Part shown: in pieces, positions 36,323-45,040 of the stretch
Position numbering within the stretch: position 1 is the first letter of the stretch
How the letters are laid out: each line of letters opens with the position of its first letter
Assembly (NCBI GenBank): GCA_900550585.1
Contig: URST01000006.1
Coordinates: forward strand, 1-54,145
Origin: an uncultured Eubacteriales bacterium
GTDB lineage: Bacteria; Bacillota; Clostridia; Oscillospirales; Oscillospiraceae
DNA: 54,145 nt
Reading direction: 5' to 3'
Notes under the pieces: model-generated
Seen by the model: the letters and a program-made list of their open reading frames with translations, nothing else
The model's database searches: none
What the model was told of the DNA's origin: nothing
Program-made: the position numbers and the translations under genes

Positions 36323-37675
36323 TCACTCCTCATCGTCGTAGCGGTTCTCCAGCGTGCCGAAGGCGGTATATTCCGGCATCCACCGCAGCTCCACCTTACC
36401 CGTCTCGCCGTGGCGGTTCTTGGCCACGATGCACTCAGCCACGTTGCGCTTTTCCGAATCGCTGTTGTAATAGTCGTCCCGGTACAGGAACAGCACGATA
36501 TCCGCATCCTGCTCGATGGCGCCGGACTCGCGGAGGTCGGACAGCATGGGGCGCTTGTCGTCCCGCTTCTCGTTGGCACGGCTCAGCTGGCTCAGGCACA
36601 GCACCGGCACCTGCAGCTCCTTGGCCATGATCTTCAGCATACGGCTGATATCCGACACCGCCTGCTGACGGTTCTCGCCGGAATAGCCCTTTCCGCCGGC
36701 GGAGGTCATCAGCTGCAGGTAGTCGATGACCACCAGGCCCAGATTGTCCAGCCGCCGGCACTTGGCGTTCATATCCGCCACCGTCAGCAGCGGGTTGTCG
36801 TCGATACGGATGTCCATCCGGCTCAGGGAGGACGCCGCCTCGGCGATACGCTGCCAGTCGCTCTCCCGCAGGTTGCCCGTCACCAGGCGGGTGTTCTCCA
36901 CCAGCCCCTCGCTGGCAATGAGCCGGGTCACCAGCTGCTCCTTGGACATCTCCAGCGAGAAGATGGCCACGGTCTTGCCCGACTCCCGCGCCGCCGACAG
37001 CGCCACGTTCAGAGCCATACTGGTCTTGCCCATACCGGGCCTGGCGGCCAGCAGCAGCAGGTCGGACTTATTCAGTCCGTTGATCTTGGCGTCCACGGCG
37101 GAAAGGCCCGTGGACAGGCCCGGCAGCGTCTTGCCGCCGCTGGCGGTCAGCTCCGCCAGGTGGGCCATCACGTCCTGCAGCACCATGCCCACCGTCACCA
37201 TGTTCTGGGCGCTGCGTCCCCGGCGGATGGCGTACACCTTCTGCTCCGCCGACTCCAGCATGTCCCCGGCGGTGCCGGTGCCCTCCTGCACCATGGCGGT
37301 GATGCTGCCGGCAGCGGACGCCACCTGCCGCATCAGCGACTTGTCCAGCACGATCTGCACATATTCCATAACATTGGCGCTGGTGGGCGTCACGTCCATC
37401 AGCTGCAGCAGATAGTCCCTTGTATTGTCGTTATAGACGCCGTTCTTCTCCATCTCCCCCGCCACGGTAACGCCGTCGATGGGCCGGGAGTAGACGAACA
37501 TATGATAGATGGTCTCAAAAATATCGCGGTTGGCCCGCAGATAGAAGTCCTCCGGCCGCAGCTTGTCCATGACGTCCTTGATGCAGTCGGGGTCGATGAG
37601 CATGGAGCCAAGCACCGCCTGCTCCGCCTGAGGCGAATGGGGTGCCTGCCGCAGCAGCAGCTCGTCCGCAGCCAT
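36323..37675 (-). CDS. dnaB: Replicative DNA helicase DnaB
   Basis: Hexameric fork helicase (named dnaC in Bacillus), 450 residues. ATG 37675 follows GAGAGGAGG. The N-terminal domain (EQAVLGSMLIDPDCI) runs to about 110; the RecA-like domain has Walker A ARPGMGKTS near 204, LVVIDYLQLM and RESGAIEQDADIVLFLYRDDYY. It lies in the conserved gdpP-rplI-dnaB cluster. Confidence 0.96.
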   Translation of the reverse strand: MAADELLLRQAPHSPQAEQAVLGSMLIDPDCIKDVMDKLRPEDFYLRANRDIFETIYHMFVYSRPIDGVTVAGEMEKNGVYNDNTRDYLLQLMDVTPTSANVMEYVQIVLDKSLMRQVASAAGSITAMVQEGTGTAGDMLESAEQKVYAIRRGRSAQNMVTVGMVLQDVMAHLAELTASGGKTLPGLSTGLSAVDAKINGLNKSDLLLLAARPGMGKTSMALNVALSAARESGKTVAIFSLEMSKEQLVTRLIASEGLVENTRLVTGNLRESDWQRIAEAASSLSRMDIRIDDNPLLTVADMNAKCRRLDNLGLVVIDYLQLMTSAGGKGYSGENRQQAVSDISRMLKIMAKELQVPVLCLSQLSRANEKRDDKRPMLSDLRESGAIEQDADIVLFLYRDDYYNSDSEKRNVAECIVAKNRHGETGKVELRWMPEYTAFGTLENRYDDEE

Positions 37676-37708
37676 ATACGGGCCTCCTCTCCGTGATGAT
37701 GCAGGTGG

Positions 37709-38158
37709 TTACTTCTCCTCGATGACCAGCACGTACACCGTGCCGCTGACCTCAAAGCCCAGCTTGGCCTTGACCTCGTAGCTGCCGAAGCTCTTGATGG
37801 GCTGCTCCAGCACCAGCTTCTTGCCGTCCACGTCCATGCCGAACTGCTCCTTCAGAGCGCCGGAGATCTCCTTGCCGGTGACGGCGCCGAACAGCTTGCC
37901 GCCCTCGCCGCCCTTGGCCGCGATCTTCACCTGGCAGCTCTTGAGCTTCTCGGCGATGGCCAGTGCCTCGGCCTTGGCCTCCGCGTCCGCCTTGGCCTTG
38001 GCCTTGGCCTGCAGCTTCATGGTGTTCACCGCGTCGGGAGTGGCCTCCACCGCCAGGCCCTTGGGCAGCAGGAAATTGCGGGCATAGCCCTCCGCCGCCT
38101 CGATGAGCTGGCCCTTCTTGCCCTTGCCCTTCACGTCCTGCTTCAGAATGACTTTCAT
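37709..38158 (-). CDS. rplI: Ribosomal protein bL9
   Basis: Large-subunit protein of 149 residues. ATG 38158 follows AAAAGGAG. The N-terminal domain MKVILKQDVKGKGKKGQLIEAAEGYARNFLLP and the long helix rich in Ala and Lys are typical, followed by the C-terminal domain ending in VLVIEEK. Confidence 0.96.
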   Translation of the reverse strand: MKVILKQDVKGKGKKGQLIEAAEGYARNFLLPKGLAVEATPDAVNTMKLQAKAKAKADAEAKAEALAIAEKLKSCQVKIAAKGGEGGKLFGAVTGKEISGALKEQFGMDVDGKKLVLEQPIKSFGSYEVKAKLGFEVSGTVYVLVIEEK

Positions 38159-38178
38159 GGTGTTCTATCTCCTTTTCG

Positions 38179-40167
38179 TCAGTTTTCAAAGTAACGGTCG
38201 ATGGCCTCCAGCAGCTTTGCCTTGGCCTCGTCCACCGAGATGTTGTCCGCCTGTCCGCCGGCGGTGGTGGAATTGCCGCCGCCGCCCAGCGCCTCCAGGA
38301 TGACCTGCACGTTGATCTCGCCCAGGGACCGGGCGGACATGTATACGCCGTCGCCCTTTTTGTACAGGACGATGGACGCCTTGATGCCCCGGATGGTCAG
38401 CAGCTCATCGGCGGCCTTGGCGGCCGTCACCCGGTCGCACTCCTCCTCCAGCGCCACCACGGCGATGTCGTCGTGGTACAGCTCCGCCTGCCGGATGATG
38501 GCGTACCGGTCGATCATGGACTGCAGATCGCCCTGGAACAGCCGCTGCACGTCCTGCGTGTCGGCGCCCAGCCGCCGCAGGTAGGCCGCCGCCTCGAAGG
38601 TGCGGCCGCCGGTGCGGTTGGTAAAGTTCTTGGTATCCAGCACGATGCCCGCCAGCAGCGCCTCCGCCTCGCATTTCAGCACGTCGGACGGCTCCAGCAG
38701 GTACTGCATCAGCTCCGCCACCAGCTCACTGGCGGAGGAGGCATACGGCTCGTGGTAGTTCAGCGCCATCTTCTCGATGTAGCTGCTGCCCCGGCGGTGG
38801 TGGTCGATGACCGCCACCCGGTTGCAGGTCTCCAGCATCTCCTCGGACTCCACGCTCTCCGGCCGGTTGGTGTCCACCACCACCAGCAGCGCGCCGGGCT
38901 GGCACTTCAGGAACGCCTCGCCGCCGGAGATCAGCACCCCGGCGTACTCCGGCTGCTCCAGCATCTTCCGGATCAGCGGATGGGCGGCGTTGTTCTCGGT
39001 GTCGATGACGATCTGGCACTTCTTGCCCCGCTTCCGGGCGATGCAGTACACGCCCATGGCCGCGCCCACGGAGTCCATGTCCGCGTACTTGTGGCCCATG
39101 ACGTACACCTGCTTGGCGTCGTCGATCAGCTCGCCCAGGGCGTTGGCCATGACCCGGGACTTCACCTTCGTCCGCTTCTCCGTGGTCTTGCTGCGCCCGC
39201 CGTAGAACTCAAAATTCACCCGGTCCTTCACTACGGCCTGGTCGCCGCCGCGGCTGAGGGCCATCTCCAGCGCCAGGGAGGCGTTCTTGAACAGCTGGTC
39301 AAAGCTGTCCTCGTCCCGTCCCACGCCGATGGACAGCGTGGCGGACACGCCCTCGCCGGCCTGCACCTGCCGCACCTTCTCCAGCACGTCGAACTTGCTC
39401 TCGGTGTAGCCGCCGTAGTCCTTCTCCTCGAATACGAACAGATACCGGTCCCGGTCGTAGCCCAGCAGCAGCCCGCCGGAGTCCGCCGCCCAGTTGTTCA
39501 GCTGCTCCTCCAGCGCCGCCAGCACCGCCGAGCGCTTGCTCTCCGGGCAGGCCTTCATCAGCTCCTCGTAGTTGTCCACCATGAGGATGGCCACCAGCGG
39601 CCGGGTCATCTCCAGCGTCTGGCGCATCTCCTCGCTGTCGGTGACATCCATCCAGTAGGTGGTGGCCAGCGGGTTCTGGTCCCGGTCCATCTCCTCCGGA
39701 TGGCTCAGCGCGCCGAACACCCGGTACACCCGTCCGTTCCACTGGAACAGCTCCGGGTACTCCCGCTTGCCCTCCAGCAGCCAGCGATAGCTGAAATCGG
39801 GCACCACCGTGTCCACCAGCATCTCGAAGATCTTGTCCTTCTGGCTGGTGAGCTGCAGAAACATATCGTTGCTCCACAGCACCTCGCCAGTGGTCACATC
39901 GAACACCAGCATGGGCAGCGGTGCGTACAGCATATTGCTGGAGCGGGCGGAGTCCATGCCCCCGGACACCCGGTCCATGTACTGCCGCACAGAGGCCTGG
40001 GCCATCTTATTGCGGCGGCTGCCCACCAGCAGCACCACGGCGGCCACTGCCGCCTCTGCCAGGGCCAGCATCGGCTCAAAGGGGATGGTCACGATGACGA
40101 ACGCAATGAGGCACATACCGTACAGCGCCATATTCGTGCGGAATCCGCGGATGATCTTTTTGCTCAA
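38179..40167 (-). CDS. gdpP: Cyclic-di-AMP phosphodiesterase GdpP
   Basis: Membrane DHH-DHHA1 phosphodiesterase of 662 residues. The TTG at 40167 (MSKKIIRGFRTNMALYG) is preferred because GGAGGA lies about 8 bases upstream; a GTG at 40230 would add 21 residues but has its GGAG too close. Two helices lie in the first 60 residues, then a PAS-like domain, a degenerate GGDEF domain, and the DHH domain with GHKYADMDSVGAAMG and VIDHHRRGS. The DHHA1 motif reads GGGGN where GGGGH is usual. First gene of the cluster with rplI and dnaB. Confidence 0.93.
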   Translation of the reverse strand: MSKKIIRGFRTNMALYGMCLIAFVIVTIPFEPMLALAEAAVAAVVLLVGSRRNKMAQASVRQYMDRVSGGMDSARSSNMLYAPLPMLVFDVTTGEVLWSNDMFLQLTSQKDKIFEMLVDTVVPDFSYRWLLEGKREYPELFQWNGRVYRVFGALSHPEEMDRDQNPLATTYWMDVTDSEEMRQTLEMTRPLVAILMVDNYEELMKACPESKRSAVLAALEEQLNNWAADSGGLLLGYDRDRYLFVFEEKDYGGYTESKFDVLEKVRQVQAGEGVSATLSIGVGRDEDSFDQLFKNASLALEMALSRGGDQAVVKDRVNFEFYGGRSKTTEKRTKVKSRVMANALGELIDDAKQVYVMGHKYADMDSVGAAMGVYCIARKRGKKCQIVIDTENNAAHPLIRKMLEQPEYAGVLISGGEAFLKCQPGALLVVVDTNRPESVESEEMLETCNRVAVIDHHRRGSSYIEKMALNYHEPYASSASELVAELMQYLLEPSDVLKCEAEALLAGIVLDTKNFTNRTGGRTFEAAAYLRRLGADTQDVQRLFQGDLQSMIDRYAIIRQAELYHDDIAVVALEEECDRVTAAKAADELLTIRGIKASIVLYKKGDGVYMSARSLGEINVQVILEALGGGGNSTTAGGQADNISVDEAKAKLLEAIDRYFEN

Positions 40168-40230
40168 AAGGCGTTCCTCCTCCCGGTACAGGAATACGAA
40201 AGGCGTCCCTTCTCTTGGTGATGGGAACAC

Positions 40231-40651
40231 GTCTCCAATTTAATATAGCAATTGATTATAGCACAGAATTTCCCCGCCGACAATAGCGGCTTTGCGGAAA
40301 AATCCGTCGAACGCCGTCGGATCCCGCCGGTTTTTGTCTCTTTTCCGCCGCTGTCGAAGGCTGTCGGCAAGTTGGGGGTGTACAAACGCCGAAAAGTGTG
40401 GTATACTTTGTGAAAAGCGCAGAAAAATGCGCGTCTTTTTTGGTTGTTTCGCAGAGCGTGTGCCTGCGATCACATAGAAAAAAGAGGGCGACCTCTTACA
40501 AACCATCCACAGTAGCGGCTGGGCGACACTCCGCTCCCCCTCCGGCGATGCAGGGCCGGACAGCGGGCGGACCGCCTTTATTTTGCTGCGGCCATTTTCC
40601 GTCCTGCCGGGCTGTGCGGTATCTGTACAAGCAAAGGAGTATTTGACATTT
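40231..40651. other. Intergenic region between gdpP and the RNase J gene
   Basis: This gap contains the gdpP promoter (40255-40283), a possible extended -10 promoter for the RNase J gene (TGTGG then TATACT at about 40410-40420), a small hairpin GCGCA...TGCGC followed by TTTTTT at about 40427-40442, and a further 200 bases of probable leader. I do not recognise a known RNA family in it. Confidence 0.5.
40255..40283 (-). promoter_or_regulatory. Promoter of gdpP-rplI-dnaB
   Basis: Reading leftward: -35 TTGTCG (40278-40283), 17-base spacer, -10 TATAAT (40255-40260). It lies about 90 bases before the chosen TTG start. Confidence 0.7.
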
Positions 40652-42310
40652 ATGGCAGAAAAACTGAAGATTATCCCCCTGGGCGGCCTCAACGAGATCG
40701 GCAAGAACATGACCGCCTACGAGTACGGCGGCGAGATCATCGTCGTGGACTGCGGCATGGCCTTCCCCGGCGACGACATGTACGGCATCGACTGCGTTAT
40801 CCCCGATGTCAGCTATCTGGTGAAGAACCACAGCCGCCTGCGGGGCATGTTCATCACCCACGGTCACGAGGACCACATCGGCGCCATCCCCTACGTCCTC
40901 AAGCAGATCAACACCCCCATCTACTGCACCCGCTTCACCGCCGGGCTCATCAAGCTGAAGCTGCAGGAGCACGGTCTGGTGAACTCCACCAAGCTCATCA
41001 CCGTGGAGGCCGGTCAGACGGTGAAGGCCGGCAAGTTCCAGGTGGAGTTCCTCCATGTGAACCACTCCATCGCCGACTCCGCGGCCTTTGCCATCCACAC
41101 CCGGATGGGCACCATCGTCCACACCGGCGACTTCAAGATCGACTCCACCCCCATCGACGGCGAGGTCATCGACCTGGCCCGCTTCGGCGAGCTGGGCAAG
41201 CAGGGGGTGCTGGCGCTGCTGGCCGACTCCACCAATGTGGAGCGTCCCGGCTACACCATGAGCGAAAAGGCCGTGGGCGCCACGTTCAAGCGGCAGTTCA
41301 CCGGCTGTGACAAGCGCATCATCGTCACCACCTTCGCCAGCAACGTCCACCGCATCCAGCAGGTGCTGGACGCCGCGGCGGCCTGCGGCCGCAAGGTGGC
41401 CGTCACCGGCCGCAGCATGGAGAACATTATGAAGGTCTCCACAGAGCTGGGCTACATGAAGGTGCCCAAGAACACGCTGGTGGACATCAACCGCATCAAG
41501 GGCCTGCCCCTGAACCAGCAGGTCATCGTCACCACCGGCTCCCAGGGCGAGGAGATGAGCGCCCTGTACCGCATGGCCTTCTCCACCCACAAGCAGGTGG
41601 ACATCGGCCCCGGCGACAAGGTCATCATCTCCGCCAGCGCCATCCCCGGCAACGAGGTGACGGTGGGCCGCGTCATCAACGAGCTGTTCCGCAAGGGCGC
41701 CGACGTGGTCTACGACAAGGCCGACATGCTCCATGTCTCCGGCCACGCCTGCCAGGAGGAGCTGAAGATCATCCACGCCCTGACGAGGCCCAAGTTCTTC
41801 ATCCCCCTCCACGGTGAGCAGCGCATGCTCCAGATCCACAAGCGCGTGGCGGAGAGCATGGGCATGCACCCCAACAACATCGTGGTGGCCGACAACGGCT
41901 CCGTCATCGAGCTGACCACCAAGCACATCAAGTGCGAGTCCTCCGTTCCCGCCGGCGAGGTGTTCGTGGACGGCAGCGGCGTGGGCGAGGTGGGGGCCGT
42001 GGTCCTCAACGACCGGAAGCTGCTGGCCGAGGACGGCATGGTGGTCATCGTGCTGCCCATGTCCAGCCACGACCACCAGCTGCTGTGCCCGCCGGAGATC
42101 GTGACCCGCGGCTTTGTCTATGTCAAGGAGTCCGAGGAGCTGCTGGACACCCTGCGCCGCATTGCCACCGACACCGTGGACGGCATGTCCGCCAAGAAGC
42201 GCCGGGACGACGGCGACGTGTGCCGCACCGTCCGCTCCGCCGTGTCCAGCTATCTCTACAAGACCACCAAGCGCAGCCCCATGATCATCCCCATGGTGAC
42301 GAAACTGTAA
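40652..42310 (+). CDS. rnj: Ribonuclease J
   Basis: Metallo-beta-lactamase RNase of 552 residues acting as 5' exonuclease/endonuclease in mRNA decay. ATG 40652 (MAEKLKIIPLGGLNEIGKNM) follows AAAGGAG at a rather long gap of 12. The metal site is THGHEDHIGAIP near residue 70; the beta-CASP domain contains TGSQGEEMSALYRMAF and FIPLHGEQRML. Monocistronic, with a long 5' region and a strong terminator. I see only one RNase J gene, so the J1/J2 assignment is left open. Confidence 0.95.
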   Translation: MAEKLKIIPLGGLNEIGKNMTAYEYGGEIIVVDCGMAFPGDDMYGIDCVIPDVSYLVKNHSRLRGMFITHGHEDHIGAIPYVLKQINTPIYCTRFTAGLIKLKLQEHGLVNSTKLITVEAGQTVKAGKFQVEFLHVNHSIADSAAFAIHTRMGTIVHTGDFKIDSTPIDGEVIDLARFGELGKQGVLALLADSTNVERPGYTMSEKAVGATFKRQFTGCDKRIIVTTFASNVHRIQQVLDAAAACGRKVAVTGRSMENIMKVSTELGYMKVPKNTLVDINRIKGLPLNQQVIVTTGSQGEEMSALYRMAFSTHKQVDIGPGDKVIISASAIPGNEVTVGRVINELFRKGADVVYDKADMLHVSGHACQEELKIIHALTRPKFFIPLHGEQRMLQIHKRVAESMGMHPNNIVVADNGSVIELTTKHIKCESSVPAGEVFVDGSGVGEVGAVVLNDRKLLAEDGMVVIVLPMSSHDHQLLCPPEIVTRGFVYVKESEELLDTLRRIATDTVDGMSAKKRRDDGDVCRTVRSAVSSYLYKTTKRSPMIIPMVTKL

Positions 42311-42360
42311 ATATCTGGAATTTTCCTGCATATCCGGGTTTTTGCTGTTTCCCATAACTG

Positions 42361-42403
42361 AAAAAGAGCTGCCCGCACCGGTATGGCGCGGGCAGCTCTT
42401 TTT
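42361..42403. terminator. Terminator of the RNase J gene
   Basis: A 16-base-pair stem (42361-42376 with 42388-42403) starting with AAAAA and ending with TTTTT. Confidence 0.9.
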
Positions 42404-42457
42404 GTTGTTGCCGGGGGCTGCGCCGCCCCCTTCGCATCCTGAAATAATAATTTCCTG

Positions 42458-42483
42458 AATTTCCGGTTTTAATTTCCGGTTTT
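42458..42483. repeat. Two perfect tandem 13-base repeats
   Basis: AATTTCCGGTTTT occurs twice without a gap (42458-42470 and 42471-42483), downstream of corA. Function unknown. Confidence 0.85.
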
Positions 42484-42484
42484 C

Positions 42485-42508
42485 CTTCATCATGCATGCA
42501 TGATGAAG
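42485..42508 (-). terminator. 24-base palindrome just after corA
   Basis: A perfect 24-base palindrome centred on GCATGC, 5 bases past the corA stop. As RNA it folds, but leftward it is followed by GGAAAACC rather than T residues, so it is a weak terminator or an mRNA end-protecting hairpin. Confidence 0.5.
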
Positions 42509-42512
42509 CGCC

Positions 42513-43421
42513 TCAGAACCACTTTTTCCGCTTGAAATACCAGATGAGCAGCGCCACCACCAGAGCCGACACCGCCGCCACCGTCACATAGCCCCAGCGC
42601 CAGTGGAGCAGCGGCATGCTCTCGAAGTTCATGCCGTACCACCCGGCGATAAGGGACAGGGGCAGAAAGATGGCGGTGACGATGGTCAGCACCTTCATCA
42701 CCCGGTTCTGGGCGATGTCCACCTGCGCCTGATACTCGCTGCTGATCTGGGTGGCGTACTCGTGGAGCATCCGGGTCTCCCCCCGCAGGTTCTCCACCTT
42801 CCGCAGAAAGTGGCCCAGCCGCTTTTTGCTGCGGCTCGACAGCTGCTCCTCCGCATCCTCCATAAGGGAGGACGCAAAGTCGCCGAGCTGGGCGTAGTAG
42901 CGGTTGGTGCGGTTCAGCTCCTTGCGCAGCACGCTCATCCGGTGGAGGAACCGGCCGGTGTCGTTGTCCAGCACCGCCTGCTCCAAGACCGTTAGCCGGC
43001 TCTCCAGCTGCTGGATGTAGGGCAGATCATCCCGGATCAGGTACAGCAGCAGCGCCGTCAGGAAGCTGTCGGGGCCGTCGGGCAGCGGGGCGCTCTGCTC
43101 CGTCAGGCGGGCGATGCAGTCCGCCGCCGCATGGTCGTGGTCAGCCACCAGCAGGCTCCCATCCGCCCAGGAGAAGCTGAGGCGGCGGGCGGACTGGTTG
43201 GCCCGCGGCGGCGTCCGCAGGTGCCCGGTGATGCCAGCGTGGTCAACGCGCAGCCAGCAGAACTGGGACTCGTGGGGATCGACAGGCGCGGCGGGGGCGG
43301 GCAGTCCGGCGGGCAGCGCCGCGTCATGCAGCTCCTGGGGCGTCAGCACCGCCAGCACGCCCTGCCAGTCCGAGGGCGGCGCGGACAGCGGCTTCATGCC
43401 GCCGGCAAAGAGATAGTACAT
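42513..43421 (-). CDS. corA: CorA family magnesium/cobalt transporter
   Basis: Pentameric divalent cation channel of 302 residues. ATG 43421 follows AAAAGGAG. A soluble N-terminal domain and long stalk helices (LRKELNRTNRYYAQLG, LRGETRMLHEYATQI) lead to two helices near the C-terminus. The selectivity motif GMN is at about 263-265 in WYGMNFESMP. The N-terminal domain is Ala/Pro-rich and shorter than in model CorA. Last gene of the six-gene operon. Confidence 0.93.
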   Translation of the reverse strand: MYYLFAGGMKPLSAPPSDWQGVLAVLTPQELHDAALPAGLPAPAAPVDPHESQFCWLRVDHAGITGHLRTPPRANQSARRLSFSWADGSLLVADHDHAAADCIARLTEQSAPLPDGPDSFLTALLLYLIRDDLPYIQQLESRLTVLEQAVLDNDTGRFLHRMSVLRKELNRTNRYYAQLGDFASSLMEDAEEQLSSRSKKRLGHFLRKVENLRGETRMLHEYATQISSEYQAQVDIAQNRVMKVLTIVTAIFLPLSLIAGWYGMNFESMPLLHWRWGYVTVAAVSALVVALLIWYFKRKKWF

Positions 43422-43427
43422 ACGGGG

Positions 43428-43769
43428 TCACGACTCCTTTTCCGGTAAGGGTTTTTGCGGCAGCAGGGCGGCGATCACCGTGCCGAGCAGCAGCCCCAGC
43501 CACGCGAACAGCAGCACCGGCTCCAGCCCGAACAGCAGCGAGGTCAGGCTGACCAGCGCCGTGTTGTCCGCCGCCAGCAGGAAGGCATTGCCCACACCCG
43601 CCAGCACATAGGCGGTGGGCAGCACCCACATAAGCCCCTTGCAGGGCTGCCTCCCGCCCCAAAGCAGCCGGAATACCAGCAGCGCGGCCAGGGCGAGCAC
43701 GGGCAGCACCCACATAGTGTGAAAATTCAACAGGCATATCCGTGTGCCAAAGAACAGGAATTGCAGCAT
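43428..43769 (-). CDS. Small hypothetical membrane protein
   Basis: Protein of 113 residues that I do not recognise. ATG 43769 follows AAAGGAG with a 7-base gap, which supports it as a real gene. It has three or four hydrophobic segments (about 18-36, 46-66, 70-85 and 84-102), few charges and a short C-terminal tail PQKPLPEKES. It lies between DUF6440 and corA with gaps of 19 and 6 bases, so it is cotranscribed. Confidence 0.75.
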   Translation of the reverse strand: MLQFLFFGTRICLLNFHTMWVLPVLALAALLVFRLLWGGRQPCKGLMWVLPTAYVLAGVGNAFLLAADNTALVSLTSLLFGLEPVLLFAWLGLLLGTVIAALLPQKPLPEKES

Positions 43770-43788
43770 AGCCAGGCTCCTTTCTCCG

Positions 43789-43989
43789 TCAGAACTCCGG
43801 TGCGTTCGGCGTCTTGCGGTACAGCAGGGGCTTGCCCTCGGCGTCCACCAGTACCGTCAGCCCGCCGGAATAACCCGCAGCGTGATAGAGATACTGCACG
43901 CCGGTCTCGGTATCCACCCAGATCTCACTGCTGCTGATGAAGCTGCTCTCCTCCAGAATCTTGATGAAACGGCTGTCCTTCTTGGCCAT
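43789..43989 (-). CDS. DUF6440 family protein
   Basis: Protein of 66 residues, soluble. ATG 43989 follows GGAG. The pattern ETGVQYLYHAAGYSGGLTVLVDAEGKPLLY is typical of DUF6440, small proteins of unknown function common in Firmicutes. It starts 4 bases after the SPFH gene ends. Confidence 0.82.
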   Translation of the reverse strand: MAKKDSRFIKILEESSFISSSEIWVDTETGVQYLYHAAGYSGGLTVLVDAEGKPLLYRKTPNAPEF

Positions 43990-43993
43990 GGTG

Positions 43994-44908
43994 TTACTCC
44001 GCCTTATCGCCGTCCAGCAGTGCCTTTGTGCTGGCAGCTAGGCCGGCCAGCCCCTGGATCTCGCTGGGGATGATGATCTTCGTGGCCTTGCCGTCGGCCA
44101 CCTTCTCCAGCGCCTCCAGCGCCTTGAGCTTGATGACCTGATCGTTGGGGGCGTTCTCGTTCAGCAGCCGCATGGAGTCGGCCATGGCCTGCTGGACCTT
44201 CAGGATGGACTGGGCCTCGGCCTCGGCGGCCATGATCTTGGCCTGCTTGGCGGCATCGGCCTGCAGCAGCACGGACTGCTTCTCGCCCTCGGCGATCAGC
44301 ACCTTGCTGGCCTTTTCGCCCTCGGCCTGCAGGATGGACTCGCGGCGCTCGCGCTCGGCCTTCATCTGCTTTTCCATGGCGTTCTGGATTTCGCGGGGCG
44401 GCAGGATGTTCTTCAGCTCCACGCGGTTGACCTTGATGCCCCACGGGTCGGTGGCCTCGTCCAGAATGGAGCGCATCTTGGCGTTGATGGTATCGCGGCT
44501 GGTAAGGGACTGATCCAGCTCCATCTCGCCGATGATGTTGCGCAGGGTGGTGGCCGTCAGGTTCTCGATGGCGGACATGGGATACTCCACGCCGTAGGTA
44601 TACAGCTTGGGGTCGGTGATCTGGAAGTAGATGACGGTGTCGATCTGCATGGTGACGTTGTCCTTGGTGATGACCGGCTGGGGATCGAAGTCCGCCACCT
44701 GCTCCTTGAGGCTGACCTTCTTCACCACCCGCTCGATGAATGGCAGCTTGAAGTGCAGCCCCACGCCCCATACGCTGTGGAACGCGCCGAGGCGCTCCAC
44801 CACATAGGCCTTGGACTGCTGGACGATGTTGATGCAGCTGACGATGACCACCAGAACGAGAATGACCAGAATGACGATGGCGATGGTACCGGGGATGGAA
44901 TACGGCAT
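43994..44908 (-). CDS. SPFH/band 7 (stomatin-like) membrane protein
   Basis: Membrane scaffold protein of 304 residues. ATG 44908 follows AAGGAGG. One N-terminal helix (8-28), then the band 7 domain (VVERLGAFHSVWGVGLHFKLPFIERV, EMELDQSLTSRDTIN, WGIKVNRVELKNI) and a long coiled coil rich in Ala, Glu and Lys. Stomatin-type proteins are regularly paired with NfeD proteins; the NfeD fusion lies two genes upstream, so the two likely act together in membrane microdomain or quality-control tasks. Confidence 0.93.
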   Translation of the reverse strand: MPYSIPGTIAIVILVILVLVVIVSCINIVQQSKAYVVERLGAFHSVWGVGLHFKLPFIERVVKKVSLKEQVADFDPQPVITKDNVTMQIDTVIYFQITDPKLYTYGVEYPMSAIENLTATTLRNIIGEMELDQSLTSRDTINAKMRSILDEATDPWGIKVNRVELKNILPPREIQNAMEKQMKAERERRESILQAEGEKASKVLIAEGEKQSVLLQADAAKQAKIMAAEAEAQSILKVQQAMADSMRLLNENAPNDQVIKLKALEALEKVADGKATKIIIPSEIQGLAGLAASTKALLDGDKAE

Positions 44909-44926
44909 AGTAGTTTCCTCCTTATA

Positions 44927-45040
44927 CTATTCTTTTTCCTTGTTGTGCTTCTTTCCTTTTCTGTGCTTGCGGATCAGATGGATGATGCGTGTGACGGCGA
45001 AGGCGAGGACCACCAGAAGTCCCTTGACAAAGTAGGGCAT
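44927..45040 (-). CDS. 37-residue membrane peptide between NfeD and SPFH genes
   Basis: A short frame, MPYFVKGLLVVLAFAVTRII then a strongly basic tail (HLIRKHRKGKKHNKEKE). ATG 45040 immediately follows the TAA of the upstream gene, and AAAAGGAG lies 6 bases upstream, so a ribosome binding site is well placed. One helix with a cytoplasmic Lys/Arg tail is predicted. It ends in TAG. That TAG is in frame with the SPFH start 21 bases on, so readthrough would fuse the two proteins. Function unknown; an accessory subunit of the SPFH/NfeD system is plausible. Confidence 0.7.
   Translation of the reverse strand: MPYFVKGLLVVLAFAVTRIIHLIRKHRKGKKHNKEKE

Noticed and set aside
31541..37696. An uninterrupted rightward reading frame of 2051 codons antisense to ftsH, lepB, hpt, tilS and dnaB
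   Set aside because: All five opposite-strand genes are clear family members. The product is rich in His, Arg, Gln and Gly with no domain, as expected from the complement of GC-rich codons.
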